64,000 nucleotides of DNA from contig NHEC01000014.1 in assembly GCA_002171655.1 (NCBI GenBank), positions 1 through 64,000 on the forward strand. The letters are read 5' to 3'. How positions within the stretch are numbered: position 1 is the stretch's first letter; each line of letters starts with the position of its first letter. The notes beneath the pieces are model-generated. The model did no database searches and was not told the DNA's origin. It was given only the letters and a program-made list of their open reading frames with translations. This document shows positions 42,506 to 52,456 of the stretch, piece after piece. The DNA comes from Planctomycetes bacterium TMED75 (GTDB taxonomy: Bacteria; Planctomycetota; Phycisphaerae; Phycisphaerales; SM1A02). The translations under genes were made by a program, and so were the position numbers.

Positions 42506-43498
42506 ATGGAACTAAGTCATATGAATTATAAAAAAGCCAAACGAACAGGCTTTACCCTGATCGAGCTGCTGGTGGTCATGGCCATCATCGCACTTCTGCT
42601 CGGCATCCTGCTGCCAGCACTCAACAAGGCCCGCGCCAAGGCGCGACAGGTCAAGAGTGCAACCCAGCTCTCGCAGATCCATAAGAGTTTGATCACATAC
42701 GCTTCAGATGAGGACGGAGTCTTCCCTACGCCTTCGAAGATTTCACGACGTCAGTACAACGGAGCATTTGTCCCCGGCAAGGGTGCCGAAGACCATCTCC
42801 TGAACAACCACGCCAACATGTATTCGGCACTCATTCAGCGAAACTTCGTTTCGCCTCAGATCCTGGTCTGCCCCGCAGAAGTCAACTCACGAGTCGTCGT
42901 CGATTCAGACTATGACTACAGCGAGTACAAGCCGATTCAAGGCTCCTATTGGGACATGCACCCCAATTACACGGGAGATGAAAATCCCGCACTCGTGGGC
43001 AATGACGGCTTCCAGTCTGATCTGAATGGCGAGTGCAACGTCTCCTATGCAACCATGATGCTTGTCGGAAAACGACTCCGCAACCAGTGGCGCGATGGGA
43101 TGGATTCTTCATACGTTGTGCTCGGGACCCGCGGGCCCGGCGAAGATGAAGGAACCACCTATGCGATCGGCGCTCAAGCGTCTGGAACTAGCCTCTATGA
43201 AAACTCACAGACTCTCAACATCTTCGGGGGTCGTGAGGAGTGGTTTGGAAACCTCTGCTTTAATGATGGTCACTTGGAATATGACAACACCTTCATTCCA
43301 TCCGGCCACTCCCAATGGGAAGACAACAACAACGAGTACAATGAAGATGACGTATTTGTGAATGAAGACCTGACTCCCTCCAGTGGCAATGGCAACAGTG
43401 CGGGTAAGGATGCGTTCATCACCATGTGCAAGGAAGTCACCACCAACCCGGATAACGCCGATTGGGACTACACCGGCTACGTAGTCACCTACGACTGA
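42506..43498 (+). CDS. Prepilin-like protein with N-terminal methylation motif (copy 2)
   Basis: Predicted 330-residue protein, tandem paralogue of the preceding gene. The cleavage motif is TGFTLIELLVVMAIIALLLG, followed by LPALNKARAKARQVKSATQLSQIHKSL, which aligns with copy 1. Shared features further on are an early Y-A-S/N-x-D stretch, a C-P/T-x-E-V-N site, a W-D-x-G/H-x segment, V-V-L/M-G-T-R-G and F-G-D/N-x-H-x-E-Y. The start could be ATG 42521, whose leader would be five residues shorter. A strong terminator follows. Confidence 0.85.
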   Translation: MELSHMNYKKAKRTGFTLIELLVVMAIIALLLGILLPALNKARAKARQVKSATQLSQIHKSLITYASDEDGVFPTPSKISRRQYNGAFVPGKGAEDHLLNNHANMYSALIQRNFVSPQILVCPAEVNSRVVVDSDYDYSEYKPIQGSYWDMHPNYTGDENPALVGNDGFQSDLNGECNVSYATMMLVGKRLRNQWRDGMDSSYVVLGTRGPGEDEGTTYAIGAQASGTSLYENSQTLNIFGGREEWFGNLCFNDGHLEYDNTFIPSGHSQWEDNNNEYNEDDVFVNEDLTPSSGNGNSAGKDAFITMCKEVTTNPDNADWDYTGYVVTYD

Positions 43499-43524
43499 TC
43501 GACTCAACCTCCTATTTGACCATG

Positions 43525-43560
43525 CAAGGCGGTCACCCCGATGGGTGGCCGCCTTTTCTT
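43525..43560 (+). terminator. Rho-independent terminator after prepilin genes
   Basis: AAGGCGGTCACCC, loop CGAT, and GGGTGGCCGCCTTTT form a 12-13 bp stem with one mismatch, followed by T-rich sequence. It lies 27 bases after the stop. Confidence 0.88.
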
Positions 43561-43605
43561 ATTGGAGAGAGCGGGTATTGATGATGTGCTGGCTACAATG
43601 AGAGC

Positions 43606-45261
43606 ATGCCTGTACTCATGATGATGCTGACTGCATGGTTGGTTATCAGTGGCCAATCGGCCACGGATACCAACCTGACCGTTCCTGCCGGAAGGCAATC
43701 GGACTCGGTGGCGATCATTGACATCAGGACCCCCATCGACTCAATAACCAGCGCTTCAGTGAAACGTCGCCTCGAAGAGGCAATCAAGGACGGAGCTGAT
43801 GCAATTGTCTTTGACTTGAACACGCCGGGAGGCGAAGTGGAGGCGATGCTTGATCTCTGCCACACCATCAAACAGCAAGATGAAATCCTCACGGTTGGAT
43901 GGGTCAATCATCAGGCTTACTCCGCAGGAGCCTTGATCGCACTGGCCACTGAGGAGATCATTGTCACCGATGGTGCACGAATGGGCGATGCAGCCCCGAT
44001 CGCGGCCATGCCGGGGATGGGGCTGATGGAACTGCCGACAGCGGAGCGAGCGAAACTTGAGGCTCCGCTTCTAACCGAAGTCATCGACTCCGCACGCAGA
44101 AATGGATACGACGAAAAACTGGTTCAGTCCTTTGTCGCAGTGGGTTTCGCTCTTTGGGAGATTGAATCCCTGGACGGGAGCAAACGTCGTTTCATAGATG
44201 CCAATGAGTACGTGGAGATCTTTGGCAAGAAACCACCGATCCAACGTCTGCGAGGGGACCAACCCAAGGATGCATCGACCGCCCCCCCCCTTGATGCGGA
44301 GGCCTCCGAAATGCTGGAGGCGATGCAAGAGATTCCAAGTGACCGGACTTTGCCGGAGATGGAAACTTCAGCAAACTGGAAACTGACCGGCCAGATCGTC
44401 GGACAAGAAGAACTTCTGATCGTGGACTCAGAAAGTGCGCTTCGAACTGGATTGGCGACACAGAAGATTTCGTCCATGAAGGAACTCATGGGTTATTTCG
44501 GAGCGGCCCAGACCACCGAATACAAGGAACACTGGTCTGAACACTTGGCACGGTTTCTCATCAGCTGGCCGGTCCGAATCATCCTGGTGGTCGTGATGAT
44601 CATCACCTTTCTCATCGAAGCGGCAGTACCGGGAAGCGGCATTTTTGGTGGCATCGCACTGGTGTGCCTTGGACTGCTGATTGGTGCTCCACTGCTCATA
44701 GGAATGGCTGAATGGTGGGAGATCGTGCTGATTCTCACCGGACTTGCATTGATCGCGACAGAGCTCCTGGTGACGCCAGGAATTGGAATCATCGGCCTTC
44801 TTGGGGTGACTTCACTGCTCGTTGGCTTGGTGTCACTGGTGGTCACTGCAGATCTGGGGAGCCAAGAAGGAAGTCAGCAACTGGTCACGACGATCGCGGC
44901 CATAGCAGTATCCTTACTGGCCGGCTTGAGCGTGGCATGGTGGATCAGCAAGAAGACCGGGAAGTTGTGGTTGTTCAACAGGCTCGTACTTGATGCGCAA
45001 GTGGGGATGGATTCCAACTTGGTTGAACTCAACCAGTTCGAAACTCAGCCTGAGGATCTGACCGGCTGTGAGACCAAGGCGGAAACCGACCTGAGACCCA
45101 CTGGAAAGGTGAGGATTCGCGGAATCATCCATGACGCACGATCGAACAGAGGGTGGGTTGCCGAAGGCACACCGGTTAAGGTGGTAAATCGCTTCGGAGA
45201 AGAACTGGAAGTCGAGCCGCTCGACGTTCCCCCGAGTACGAAGGAGAGCCCGGATCAATGA
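43606..45261 (+). CDS. NfeD family membrane-bound serine protease, long form
   Basis: Predicted 551-residue membrane protein. Residues about 35-190 are a ClpP-class domain (FDLNTPGGEVEAML, and VNHQAYSAGALIALA with the nucleophile Ser). Several TM segments follow at about 325-445, then a cytoplasmic OB-fold at the C-terminus (residues about 490-535, with TGKVRIRGIIHDARS and G-T-P-V-K-V-V). This is the NfeD1b-type layout. Known partners are SPFH proteins such as FloA, and floA lies two genes downstream. The stop overlaps the next start (ATGA). Confidence 0.92.
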   Translation: MPVLMMMLTAWLVISGQSATDTNLTVPAGRQSDSVAIIDIRTPIDSITSASVKRRLEEAIKDGADAIVFDLNTPGGEVEAMLDLCHTIKQQDEILTVGWVNHQAYSAGALIALATEEIIVTDGARMGDAAPIAAMPGMGLMELPTAERAKLEAPLLTEVIDSARRNGYDEKLVQSFVAVGFALWEIESLDGSKRRFIDANEYVEIFGKKPPIQRLRGDQPKDASTAPPLDAEASEMLEAMQEIPSDRTLPEMETSANWKLTGQIVGQEELLIVDSESALRTGLATQKISSMKELMGYFGAAQTTEYKEHWSEHLARFLISWPVRIILVVVMIITFLIEAAVPGSGIFGGIALVCLGLLIGAPLLIGMAEWWEIVLILTGLALIATELLVTPGIGIIGLLGVTSLLVGLVSLVVTADLGSQEGSQQLVTTIAAIAVSLLAGLSVAWWISKKTGKLWLFNRLVLDAQVGMDSNLVELNQFETQPEDLTGCETKAETDLRPTGKVRIRGIIHDARSNRGWVAEGTPVKVVNRFGEELEVEPLDVPPSTKESPDQ

Positions 45262-45872
45262 TGACGACATTCACCTGCTTCCTTGTCGCAGCCATCCAGG
45301 ATACGTCCACAATAGGGAACTCAGCCATGGCTGCCGAAGCTCCGGATGGAGGCCTTCTTCTTATCGCAATCGCGCTCCTGCTGGCAGGTGTCATCCTCTT
45401 CTTGCTTGAGGTCTTTCTTCCCTCAGGCGGAGTATTGGCTCTTCTCTCAGCAAGTACCCTGGTTGCCGCGGTGGTGGTGATGTTTATGTTTGACGGGATG
45501 CTGGGAATTGCGCTGCTGCTCGCATATTTCATACTCATTCCGGTATCCCTGTACTGGGGGCTCAAGGTGTGGCGTGGATCGGCGATAGGTCACAAGCTGA
45601 TCCTTGGGGCAGATACCGAGGGCACGGATGATGAGGAATCAATAGTACGTAGTGAGCAGGCTCGGCTGATTCGAGCAGACCGGATCAAGTCGATGATCGG
45701 CAAGATCGGGATTGCGGATTCGACACTCCGACCGGTGGGATTCGTGAGAATTGAAAACGAACGCCTCGACGCCATCGCCGAAGGGGAAGTCATTGAGCTG
45801 GGCCAAAGCGTAGAAGTAGTCGATGCTTACGACAATCAACTCAAGGTCAGACATCTGGCAGACCCTGATTGA
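45258..45872 (+). CDS. NfeD family protein, short form
   Basis: Predicted 204-residue membrane protein with about four hydrophobic segments in residues 30-110 and a C-terminal OB-fold (IGIADSTLRPVGFVRIENERLDAIAEGEVIE). No protease domain. It overlaps the long-form nfeD gene by 4 bases, and floA starts about 80 bases later. The pair of long and short NfeD before floA is a known arrangement in several bacteria. Confidence 0.9.
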   Translation: MMTTFTCFLVAAIQDTSTIGNSAMAAEAPDGGLLLIAIALLLAGVILFLLEVFLPSGGVLALLSASTLVAAVVVMFMFDGMLGIALLLAYFILIPVSLYWGLKVWRGSAIGHKLILGADTEGTDDEESIVRSEQARLIRADRIKSMIGKIGIADSTLRPVGFVRIENERLDAIAEGEVIELGQSVEVVDAYDNQLKVRHLADPD

Positions 45873-45954
45873 TCAGAGAGAGTAGAATGTCAACTCGCCA
45901 AGCGGCTGAGATCACAGAAGTTGTGCAAGAAAATAAAGCTGGAGTACGAACGAG

Positions 45955-46986
45955 ATGAATGCAGACGGAAACACCTACCTGATCGCCCTAAGTGGACTGG
46001 AATGGGTCTTCATTGGAATTGGTGGCGTCGTCGTCCTGGTGGTTGTCCTCATACTCGGCCAGTTCTTTTCGCTGTGGCTTCAAGCACTTCTTTCAAATGC
46101 TTCGGTCTCATTTGCCAGTCTGATCGGAATGCGCTTGCGCAAGGTCAAACCAGACGTGGTGGTTCTGAATCGAATTTCAGCGAAGAAGGCCGGCTTGGAC
46201 TTCCCAACCAATCAACTGGAAGCCCACTACCTGGCAGGCGGAAACGTGAGTCGAGTGGTTCGTTCAATGATTGCTGCAGACAAAGCCAAGATCGATCTGT
46301 CTTGGGAAAACGCCACCGCAATCGACCTAGCGGGTCGAGACATACTTGCCGCAGTGCAGACCTCCGTCGATCCCAGAGTGATCGATTGTCCAAGCCAGGA
46401 GGTTGGGAATAAGTCGACGATTGCAGCCGTGGCTCAGGACGGGATCCAGCTCAGAGCAAAGGCCAGAGTTACGGTGCGAACCAACATTGCACGACTGGTT
46501 GGTGGAGCCACCGAAGAAACGATTGTGGCCCGAGTGGGTGAAGGCATCGTTTCGGCGATCGGTTCTTCGAACACCTACAAGGACGTACTGGAAAATCCCG
46601 ACAACATCTCCAAAACCGTGCTCGCCAAGGGACTCGATTCGGGCACTGCATTCGAGATTCTTTCGATCGACATTGCGGACATTGATGTAGGCGAGAATAT
46701 CGGAGCGAATCTCCAGGCGGATCAAGCTGGAGCGGACACCAAGCGGTATCAGGCCGAGGCGGAACAGAGGAGAGCCCTCGCGGTTGCGCAGGAAGCTGAA
46801 CACCAGGCCGAAGCACAGAAGAACCGTGCCATCGTGATCCTGGCTGAGGCTGAAGTACCAAAGGCCCTCGCGGAAGCATTCCGATCTGGACGCCTCGGCG
46901 TCATGGACTACTACAAGATGCAGAATGTCATCTCAGACACCGGGATGAGAAACTCGATCGCCGGTGGCGAAAACGACGAGGGCTGA
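45955..46986 (+). CDS. floA: Flotillin-like protein FloA
   Basis: Predicted 343-residue SPFH-type scaffold of functional membrane microdomains. A single TM segment at about 17-40 is followed by the SPFH domain, then a coiled-coil ([27 protein letters not shown]) and the conserved [28 protein letters not shown] segment. Homology to the UPF0365/YqfA family is strong along the whole length. The last gene of the nfeD-nfeD-floA group. Confidence 0.95.
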   Translation: MNADGNTYLIALSGLEWVFIGIGGVVVLVVVLILGQFFSLWLQALLSNASVSFASLIGMRLRKVKPDVVVLNRISAKKAGLDFPTNQLEAHYLAGGNVSRVVRSMIAADKAKIDLSWENATAIDLAGRDILAAVQTSVDPRVIDCPSQEVGNKSTIAAVAQDGIQLRAKARVTVRTNIARLVGGATEETIVARVGEGIVSAIGSSNTYKDVLENPDNISKTVLAKGLDSGTAFEILSIDIADIDVGENIGANLQADQAGADTKRYQAEAEQRRALAVAQEAEHQAEAQKNRAIVILAEAEVPKALAEAFRSGRLGVMDYYKMQNVISDTGMRNSIAGGENDEG

Positions 46987-47012
46987 TCGGGAAAGTCCAG
47001 GGATACCCGATT

Positions 47013-47753
47013 GTGCCAACCCTGCATGTAGTCATTCCGTGTTTCAATGAGCAGCAAACGCTCGAGCAATGTGTGCGAAATCTCTACAAGGCGAACTGGG
47101 CACCTGATTGGCGAATCAGAGTCATTGTCGTTGATGACAGCTCCGGAGATAATTCCGTTGAGATCATTCGGTCTCTTGCAGAAGAATTTTCTGCCCTGGA
47201 TCTGATCGAGCAGCCAAGCAATCTTGGAAAGGGTGCTGCTATTCGGAGAGGAATGAGTGAGGTCCTTTTGGAATCTCATCATTCTGACTGCCTTGTCATC
47301 CAAGATGCAGATCTTGAATACGACCCGGAGGATCTACCCGAGATGATCCGGCTGCTTGAGTCGAACACTCAATCAGATGTGGTGTATGGGGACAGATTTG
47401 ATGCCGGAACCAGAGACTCTCCGATGGGCTTTCTTCATAAGTCCGTCAATCAATTCCTGACCTGGCTGAGCAACCGATTGACGGGCCTTAGAGTCCAGGA
47501 CATGGAATGCTGCTACAAGATGTTTCGAATCAGCTGTATAGAAAGGATCTTGAACGAGCTCACAGAAGATCGCTTTGGAATAGAGCCACAAGTCACAGCA
47601 GCACTTGCGCGACATGGAGTCAAACCGATCAATCATCCCGTGAGCTACAACCCAAGAAACTTCCAAGAGGGGAAAAAGATTGGGGCTAAAGATGGCTTCA
47701 GAGCGGTGTACGTCATGACCCGGGAAGCCTTGGTTGGAAACCGAAAAAGATGA
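47013..47753 (+). CDS. Glycosyltransferase family 2 (polyprenyl-phosphate mannosyltransferase-like)
   Basis: Predicted 246-residue GT-A enzyme. IPCFNEQQTLEQC and VVDDSSGDNS bind the nucleotide; NLGKGAAIRRGM and IQDADLEYDPEDLP (DxD) follow; GDRFDAGTRD and QDMECCYKMFR match the dolichol-phosphate mannosyltransferase-like group. No C-terminal membrane segment is present. Start is GTG 47013. It overlaps the next gene by 4 bases, implying that sugar transfer and the membrane protein work together. Confidence 0.88.
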   Translation: MPTLHVVIPCFNEQQTLEQCVRNLYKANWAPDWRIRVIVVDDSSGDNSVEIIRSLAEEFSALDLIEQPSNLGKGAAIRRGMSEVLLESHHSDCLVIQDADLEYDPEDLPEMIRLLESNTQSDVVYGDRFDAGTRDSPMGFLHKSVNQFLTWLSNRLTGLRVQDMECCYKMFRISCIERILNELTEDRFGIEPQVTAALARHGVKPINHPVSYNPRNFQEGKKIGAKDGFRAVYVMTREALVGNRKR

Positions 47754-48727
47754 GTAGCGGCCACACATCCGATTCCAAGAACAAAATGCTTTCGGGTCGA
47801 CAGATGACCTTCCAGGTGATTGGGTTTCTCATCGGGATTGGCCTGCTCTATCTTTGCATACAGACTGCGTGGTCGAGCTCAGGGGATTGGAGCGCAATCA
47901 CGGAGGCTGAGCCGAGGCTCATTGTCGGGCTCATTGGCTTTGGCCTGGTGAGCACCATCATCGACGGGTTTGTCTTTTGGGCGGTACTACGTCCCTATCA
48001 GAAGCTCAAGCCAATGCAGGTTCAGTGCGTGAACATGACGGCGGCATTCCTCAACTATGCACCAATTCGGCTGGGTACGATTTTTCGAGTGACGTATCAC
48101 GCGCGAGTGGATCACGTGAAGCTGATCGCGATTGTTGGGTGGTTTGCTGCCATCATCGTCACCACACTGGCATGTGTAGGATCCGTAGTCGCAGCAACAC
48201 TGCTCTCAAGTGGGAGCATGCTGTTTCTGTCACTGTTGACTGCGCTGTTCCTGCTTGTCAGTGGAATCATTCTCTGGTTTGCCGCCCAGATCGGAGCTGT
48301 GCAGAGATTCTGCAAGGGCAAGGAGAAGATGCTGGGAGATTCACAAGCCCTGATTGCCGGGCTTGTAGGCAGGCTGCTGGTCCTGGCAAGCAATACCGTC
48401 AGAATGGGGTTTGCGGCAGAAATCCTCGATATTGATCTGGGCATTCGGAACGTCATCATTCTCTCAGTCGCAGCACTCATGCTCAGCTTTAATCCATTGG
48501 GACGAGTGGGATGGAGAGAGTGGACACTGATGATGCTGACCCCCTATCTGGCTGCAGGTGCATTCGAGGGGGAAAGCGTAGAAGCAATGGCAGCACAACT
48601 GGCTCTGGTGGAATCCGCCGGAGAATTCCTGGCAATCATCCCGTTTGGAATCCTGGCTGCGGCATGGTCTCTGCCCCGACTGATTCGAGGGCGAAGAGAA
48701 CACAAGGCAAGCGCGGCGATAGGGTAA
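47750..48727 (+). CDS. UPF0104/lysylphosphatidylglycerol synthase TM-domain-like membrane protein
   Basis: Predicted 325-residue integral membrane protein with about seven to eight TM segments and no soluble domain. The AAFLNYAPIRLGTIFRVTYH segment and the later GRVGWREW pattern resemble the TM domain shared by lysylphosphatidylglycerol synthases and related proteins, which often sit beside GT2 enzymes. It may flip or modify a lipid-linked sugar. It converges on the cysteine-cluster gene with a gap of 3 bases. Confidence 0.72.
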   Translation: MSSGHTSDSKNKMLSGRQMTFQVIGFLIGIGLLYLCIQTAWSSSGDWSAITEAEPRLIVGLIGFGLVSTIIDGFVFWAVLRPYQKLKPMQVQCVNMTAAFLNYAPIRLGTIFRVTYHARVDHVKLIAIVGWFAAIIVTTLACVGSVVAATLLSSGSMLFLSLLTALFLLVSGIILWFAAQIGAVQRFCKGKEKMLGDSQALIAGLVGRLLVLASNTVRMGFAAEILDIDLGIRNVIILSVAALMLSFNPLGRVGWREWTLMMLTPYLAAGAFEGESVEAMAAQLALVESAGEFLAIIPFGILAAAWSLPRLIRGRREHKASAAIG

Positions 48728-48730
48728 AGA

Positions 48731-49993
48731 TCAAAGGTAGCTGTAGATCAAACGCCGAAAACCGTGGTCCATCCTGAGGTAGTTCAGACGAACGCGCTCT
48801 ACGGGATTTCCCAGCCAGGGAGCTCTGCCGGATTGGCGATCCACCCTTCCGATTGCACGCTGATAATCTTCAAGCGAAGCGACGGTTCGAGATGCGGAAG
48901 CAGAATTCAGCTTGGCAATCCAAAGGATGCATGCCGCATTGAGGACCAGAGCCTGCAAGCCATCAGTCACCGACCACCCGTAATAGGCACTGCCCCATGC
49001 TCGGCCTGAATGCAATGTGGCTCGAAGATATCGAGTGAATAGCTCAGCGATTGAGACTGAATCCAGACTTTCCTCACAACCAGCCACACCACCTACCGTT
49101 CGAAAATCCACCCCAACGGGCAACTCTGCGGTAAGAAATGGAGTCTTGCCCCGACCAAGCCGCATTGCCCTACTCCGCTTTAACTGGGAGAGCGTGGAAC
49201 GAACTCTGCCTTTTCCTGTACCAATCCTGGGATCTTCAGTACGGGTGAAAACTGCCTGCCTGAGCAGACGGTCCTGGCGCCGGGAAGCAGCCGAGGGAGG
49301 CTGGAGGCGAAGTTCTTCTTCAAGAACCGAAAAGAGGGTGTCCAGAAGATCTGAGAAACGTTCATTGCGTACGTTTTTCAGTGTGGCATCACCGAGACAC
49401 GTGGAAATGAATGCCAGCCCATCGAGCCGGTTGGAAAAATCTAAATCCGATCGCGACAACCAATGATCAAGAGAATCCACGAGCTTCGCTACCTCTGATC
49501 GAGTGGCAGCGGACTCCCCGGATGCAAGAGGTGGATCAGGGGCAGGCCGAGCAAGTTCGGGAATGGCCCGAATAAAGCGGCGGATGTCCTTTTGATGAGT
49601 GCCCAACGCGCTGCCTTCATTACGCTGAACACTCTTGCAGAGAAAATTGAGGCCGACTTTGATTCCAGATGCGTCAGGGGCAATGTTGAACGGAAAGACT
49701 TGGCACGCAATGGGCTTTTCAGAAAAGCCGAATTCAGCATGAATCTTGCATAAGCCATGAGGGTCGAGAAATATGCATGATCCATCATCTTTTCGAGACA
49801 GATAAGACTGCCCTCGAAAGGACTGAACGACTTCGCCTCCCAACCGCTCAGTCCACCCCTGCTCAGACAGCTTCTTGAGATCCCGCTCTCTGAGCTGAAC
49901 CGTGAAGTCTCTGCAGCAATCACCACAACCATGGCAACTGTATTTCTGCCAAGGCAAGTTCGGCATGAGTATTGGGAGAGATCTGTTGGCCAT
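48731..49993 (-). CDS. YkgJ family cysteine-cluster protein
   Basis: Predicted 420-residue protein. YSCHGCGDCCRDF near residue 20 and the later CIFLD, CKIHAEFG, K-P-I-A-C-Q-V-F-P-F are the YkgJ-type metal-binding cluster (CxxCxxCC-x-C-x-C pattern). The remaining 280 residues are helical, of unknown function. ATG 49993 has AAGG 10 bases upstream; the TTG at 50002 is rejected. It starts 5 bases after rdgB ends. Family role is not established. Confidence 0.82.
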   Translation of the reverse strand: MANRSLPILMPNLPWQKYSCHGCGDCCRDFTVQLRERDLKKLSEQGWTERLGGEVVQSFRGQSYLSRKDDGSCIFLDPHGLCKIHAEFGFSEKPIACQVFPFNIAPDASGIKVGLNFLCKSVQRNEGSALGTHQKDIRRFIRAIPELARPAPDPPLASGESAATRSEVAKLVDSLDHWLSRSDLDFSNRLDGLAFISTCLGDATLKNVRNERFSDLLDTLFSVLEEELRLQPPSAASRRQDRLLRQAVFTRTEDPRIGTGKGRVRSTLSQLKRSRAMRLGRGKTPFLTAELPVGVDFRTVGGVAGCEESLDSVSIAELFTRYLRATLHSGRAWGSAYYGWSVTDGLQALVLNAACILWIAKLNSASASRTVASLEDYQRAIGRVDRQSGRAPWLGNPVERVRLNYLRMDHGFRRLIYSYL

Positions 49994-49998
49994 AAAGA

Positions 49999-50616
49999 TC
50001 AAGCCTTGTCGAGATCACTGATGAGATTTGCAATCTGACGGGTGGCGTGACCACGGTGGGAACGAGCATTCTTGTCCTCTGGATCCAGCTGAGCACTGGT
50101 TCTTCCAATTTCGGGAATCAGAAGATGTGGGTCGTAACCAAATCCATTGGTTCCGCGTGGCTCATCGATGATTACGCCCTCAAATGTGCCTCGGGATTCG
50201 GCGAGTACCGCCCCGTCAGGGGAGGCCAGACACATTGCACAGACGAAACGTGCACTCCGACCGGATTCAGGAACGCCATGTAATTGCGCGACTAACTTGA
50301 GGTTGTTTGCTTGATCGCGCTCTTCACGAGAGCCGGTGACTCCAGAGTACCTCGCAGAGAACACACCCGGCGCACCATCAAGTGCGTCCACTTCGAGCCC
50401 CGAGTCATCAGCCAGACACAGTTGGTCGGTTGCCTTGGCGTAGTAGCAGGCCTTCAAGCGGGCATTGCCTTCGAAAGTCGGTGCATCCTCAACTGGCTCT
50501 GCAATGGTCACACCAACATCACCCAGCCCCAACACGACGAGACCGAGTGGACTGAGTATTTCAGTGACTTCGACAAGCTTGTGAGGATTTGATGTTGCGA
50601 GCAGAATGGAATCCAC
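49999..50616 (-). CDS. rdgB: XTP/dITP diphosphatase (RdgB/HAM1 family)
   Basis: Predicted 205-residue nucleotide-pool sanitising enzyme that hydrolyses dITP, ITP and XTP. It begins ILLATSNPHKLVEVTEIL, has TFEGNARLKACYYAK, LADDSGLEVDALDGAPGVFSARYSG, TNGFGYDPHLLIPE and, near the end, K-N-A-R-S-H-R-G-H-A, which are the known HAM1 motifs. It follows the carboxyltransferase gene by 9 bases. Confidence 0.95.
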   Translation of the reverse strand: MDSILLATSNPHKLVEVTEILSPLGLVVLGLGDVGVTIAEPVEDAPTFEGNARLKACYYAKATDQLCLADDSGLEVDALDGAPGVFSARYSGVTGSREERDQANNLKLVAQLHGVPESGRSARFVCAMCLASPDGAVLAESRGTFEGVIIDEPRGTNGFGYDPHLLIPEIGRTSAQLDPEDKNARSHRGHATRQIANLISDLDKA

Positions 50617-50625
50617 AGTCTGGTC

Positions 50626-52290
50626 CTACGTCTGAAGCACGCCGGTATTGAACTTGCCTTCGAGGTCCGCGCGCTCTGCAACCTGAAGTGCGAAGGAAAG
50701 TTCGAAACGTGTCTTGGCCGGATCAATGATCCGGTCGAGCCAGCCGCGGGCAGCTCCGTATCGAATGTCCTGCTGTTCATGATAGGAATCAGAAATCGCC
50801 TTGAGGAGTTCGGCCCGCATGTTTTCATCAACCTCCTCACCCCGTCTTTTTCGAGCAGAAAGATCGATCTGAAGCAGGGTACTTGCTGCTTGGGCAGCGC
50901 CCATCACCGAACACTTCGAACCAGGCCAGGCAAGGGTGAGCAATGGGTCGAATGCGCGACCGCACATTGCATAATTCCCCGCCCCGTAGCTGGAATTGAG
51001 GATCAAAGAGATCTTCGGCACCACACAGTTGGCCATTGCATTGACCATTTTCGCCCCAGACCGAATGATTCCCCCCTGTTCGCTGTCACGACCAACCATG
51101 AATCCGGTCGTATCACTGATAAATACGAGGGGGATTCCTCTTTGATTACAGTCCATGATGAAGCGTGCAGACTTATCTGCGCTGTCGTCGTAGATCACTG
51201 CGGGCATGTTCATGGAGCTGGTTGGCCCCGATTTACCTCCGGGCATCTTACGTTGAGTCATCTTCTTTTGATTAGCAACGATTCCGCAAGGTCTCCCACC
51301 AATTCTGGCATAGCAGCACAAAAGTGACTGTCCATATTCTGCACGGTAGACATCAGCCGAATCACCGTCGACAAAGCAGTCAATCAGCTCTTCCATGTCG
51401 TACTGACTGCCAGGAGTACTTGTGAATACTTCGTAGATCTCCTCCGGCTTGCGTCGAGGCTCTGACACCTCAAAGGGAGGATCCCCCACCACAGGAACCG
51501 ACTTGTATGCAAGCATGAGGCGCTGAATGCGCGTGAGACAGTGCTCATCATCAGGCTCGTGAAAATCAACGGTTCCAGAAATTTCAGAGTGCATGGAGGC
51601 CCCGCCAAGTTCCTCGGAATCCACCTCCTGGCCGATAGCCGCTTTCACCAGAGCGGGACCCGCAAGATACAAACCGCTGCCTTCGGTCATGAGAAGCGTG
51701 TCGCAAAGAACGGGAAGGTAGCCTCCACCCGCGACACAGTTGCCCATGATCGCAGCGATTTGGGGGATACCCTGAGCGGAAAGGACCGCGTTGTTACGAA
51801 AGATGCGGCCGAAGTCGTCAGTATCAGGAAAGACATCCTCCTGGAGTGGCAGGAAGACACCAGCCGAATCGACGAGGTAGATCAGGGGCAGCTTCGCACG
51901 CTGTGCGATGTGCTGTGCACGAATGATCTTCTTGCACGTCATGGGGAAGAAGGCCCCCGCTTTCACCGTCGCATCATTGGCAATGATCATGGAGAGCCTG
52001 CCACCGACTTGACCGACCACGACTACGACACCTGCACCCGGTGCACCGCCGTATTCCTGATACATGCCCCAGGCGGCCCACATGCCGAGCTCCATGGGAA
52101 CGGTCCCTGCATCCAGCAGGCCTTCGATCCGCTCCCGGGCGGTCATTCGACCATGGGCATGCTGCCTGGAGGCCCCCTTTTCTCCTCCTCCCTGAGCGAT
52201 TTGTGCCTCAGTCAGGGCATAGGAATCAGCGGTTTCCGCTAAGGACGGCTCTGAATGCCCATTCTGGGCTTGATCTGGGTTGGTGGACAT
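50626..52290 (-). CDS. Acyl-CoA carboxylase carboxyltransferase subunit (methylcrotonyl-CoA type)
   Basis: Predicted 554-residue carboxyltransferase moving CO2 from biotin to an acyl-CoA. It contains [49 protein letters not shown], the [15 protein letters not shown] segment, [14 protein letters not shown] and [13 protein letters not shown]. These fit the MccB/geranyl-CoA carboxylase group better than PccB. No biotin-carboxylase/BCCP subunit gene is adjacent, so the holoenzyme partner must be elsewhere. First gene of a three-gene operon with rdgB and the cysteine-cluster protein. Confidence 0.9.
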   Translation of the reverse strand: MSTNPDQAQNGHSEPSLAETADSYALTEAQIAQGGGEKGASRQHAHGRMTARERIEGLLDAGTVPMELGMWAAWGMYQEYGGAPGAGVVVVVGQVGGRLSMIIANDATVKAGAFFPMTCKKIIRAQHIAQRAKLPLIYLVDSAGVFLPLQEDVFPDTDDFGRIFRNNAVLSAQGIPQIAAIMGNCVAGGGYLPVLCDTLLMTEGSGLYLAGPALVKAAIGQEVDSEELGGASMHSEISGTVDFHEPDDEHCLTRIQRLMLAYKSVPVVGDPPFEVSEPRRKPEEIYEVFTSTPGSQYDMEELIDCFVDGDSADVYRAEYGQSLLCCYARIGGRPCGIVANQKKMTQRKMPGGKSGPTSSMNMPAVIYDDSADKSARFIMDCNQRGIPLVFISDTTGFMVGRDSEQGGIIRSGAKMVNAMANCVVPKISLILNSSYGAGNYAMCGRAFDPLLTLAWPGSKCSVMGAAQAASTLLQIDLSARKRRGEEVDENMRAELLKAISDSYHEQQDIRYGAARGWLDRIIDPAKTRFELSFALQVAERADLEGKFNTGVLQT

Positions 52291-52340
52291 GAAGGTAGTT
52301 TATCAGTCGCCTCAAGCAGAGTCCTGCTGGAATCGGTTCC

Positions 52341-52369
52341 TTGCCATGGGAGACCCCCCGCGGTATCCT
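52341..52369 (+). promoter_or_regulatory. Probable rpsO promoter
   Basis: TTGCCA (52341-52346) and TATCCT (52364-52369) are 17 bases apart. Transcription would start near 52377, giving an 80-base leader that contains both hairpins described next. Confidence 0.5.
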
Positions 52370-52400
52370 TCTCGATCCATTGGAAAATACAAAAACAAGC

Positions 52401-52440
52401 TTCCGCAGGCGCGGAACACCTGTCCACCAGATGTGGACAG
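52401..52440 (+). promoter_or_regulatory. Two-hairpin rpsO leader, possible S15 autoregulation site
   Basis: TTCCGC-AGGC-GCGGAA (52401-52416) is followed after three bases by CTGTCCAC-CAGAT-GTGGACAG (52420-52440), perfect stems of 6 and 8 bp. The second ends 16 bases before the rpsO start and so brackets the ribosome binding region. Ribosomal protein S15 represses its own mRNA through different leader structures in different phyla; whether this is one is inference. Confidence 0.5.
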
Positions 52441-52456
52441 ACCAGACGGATCCAAC

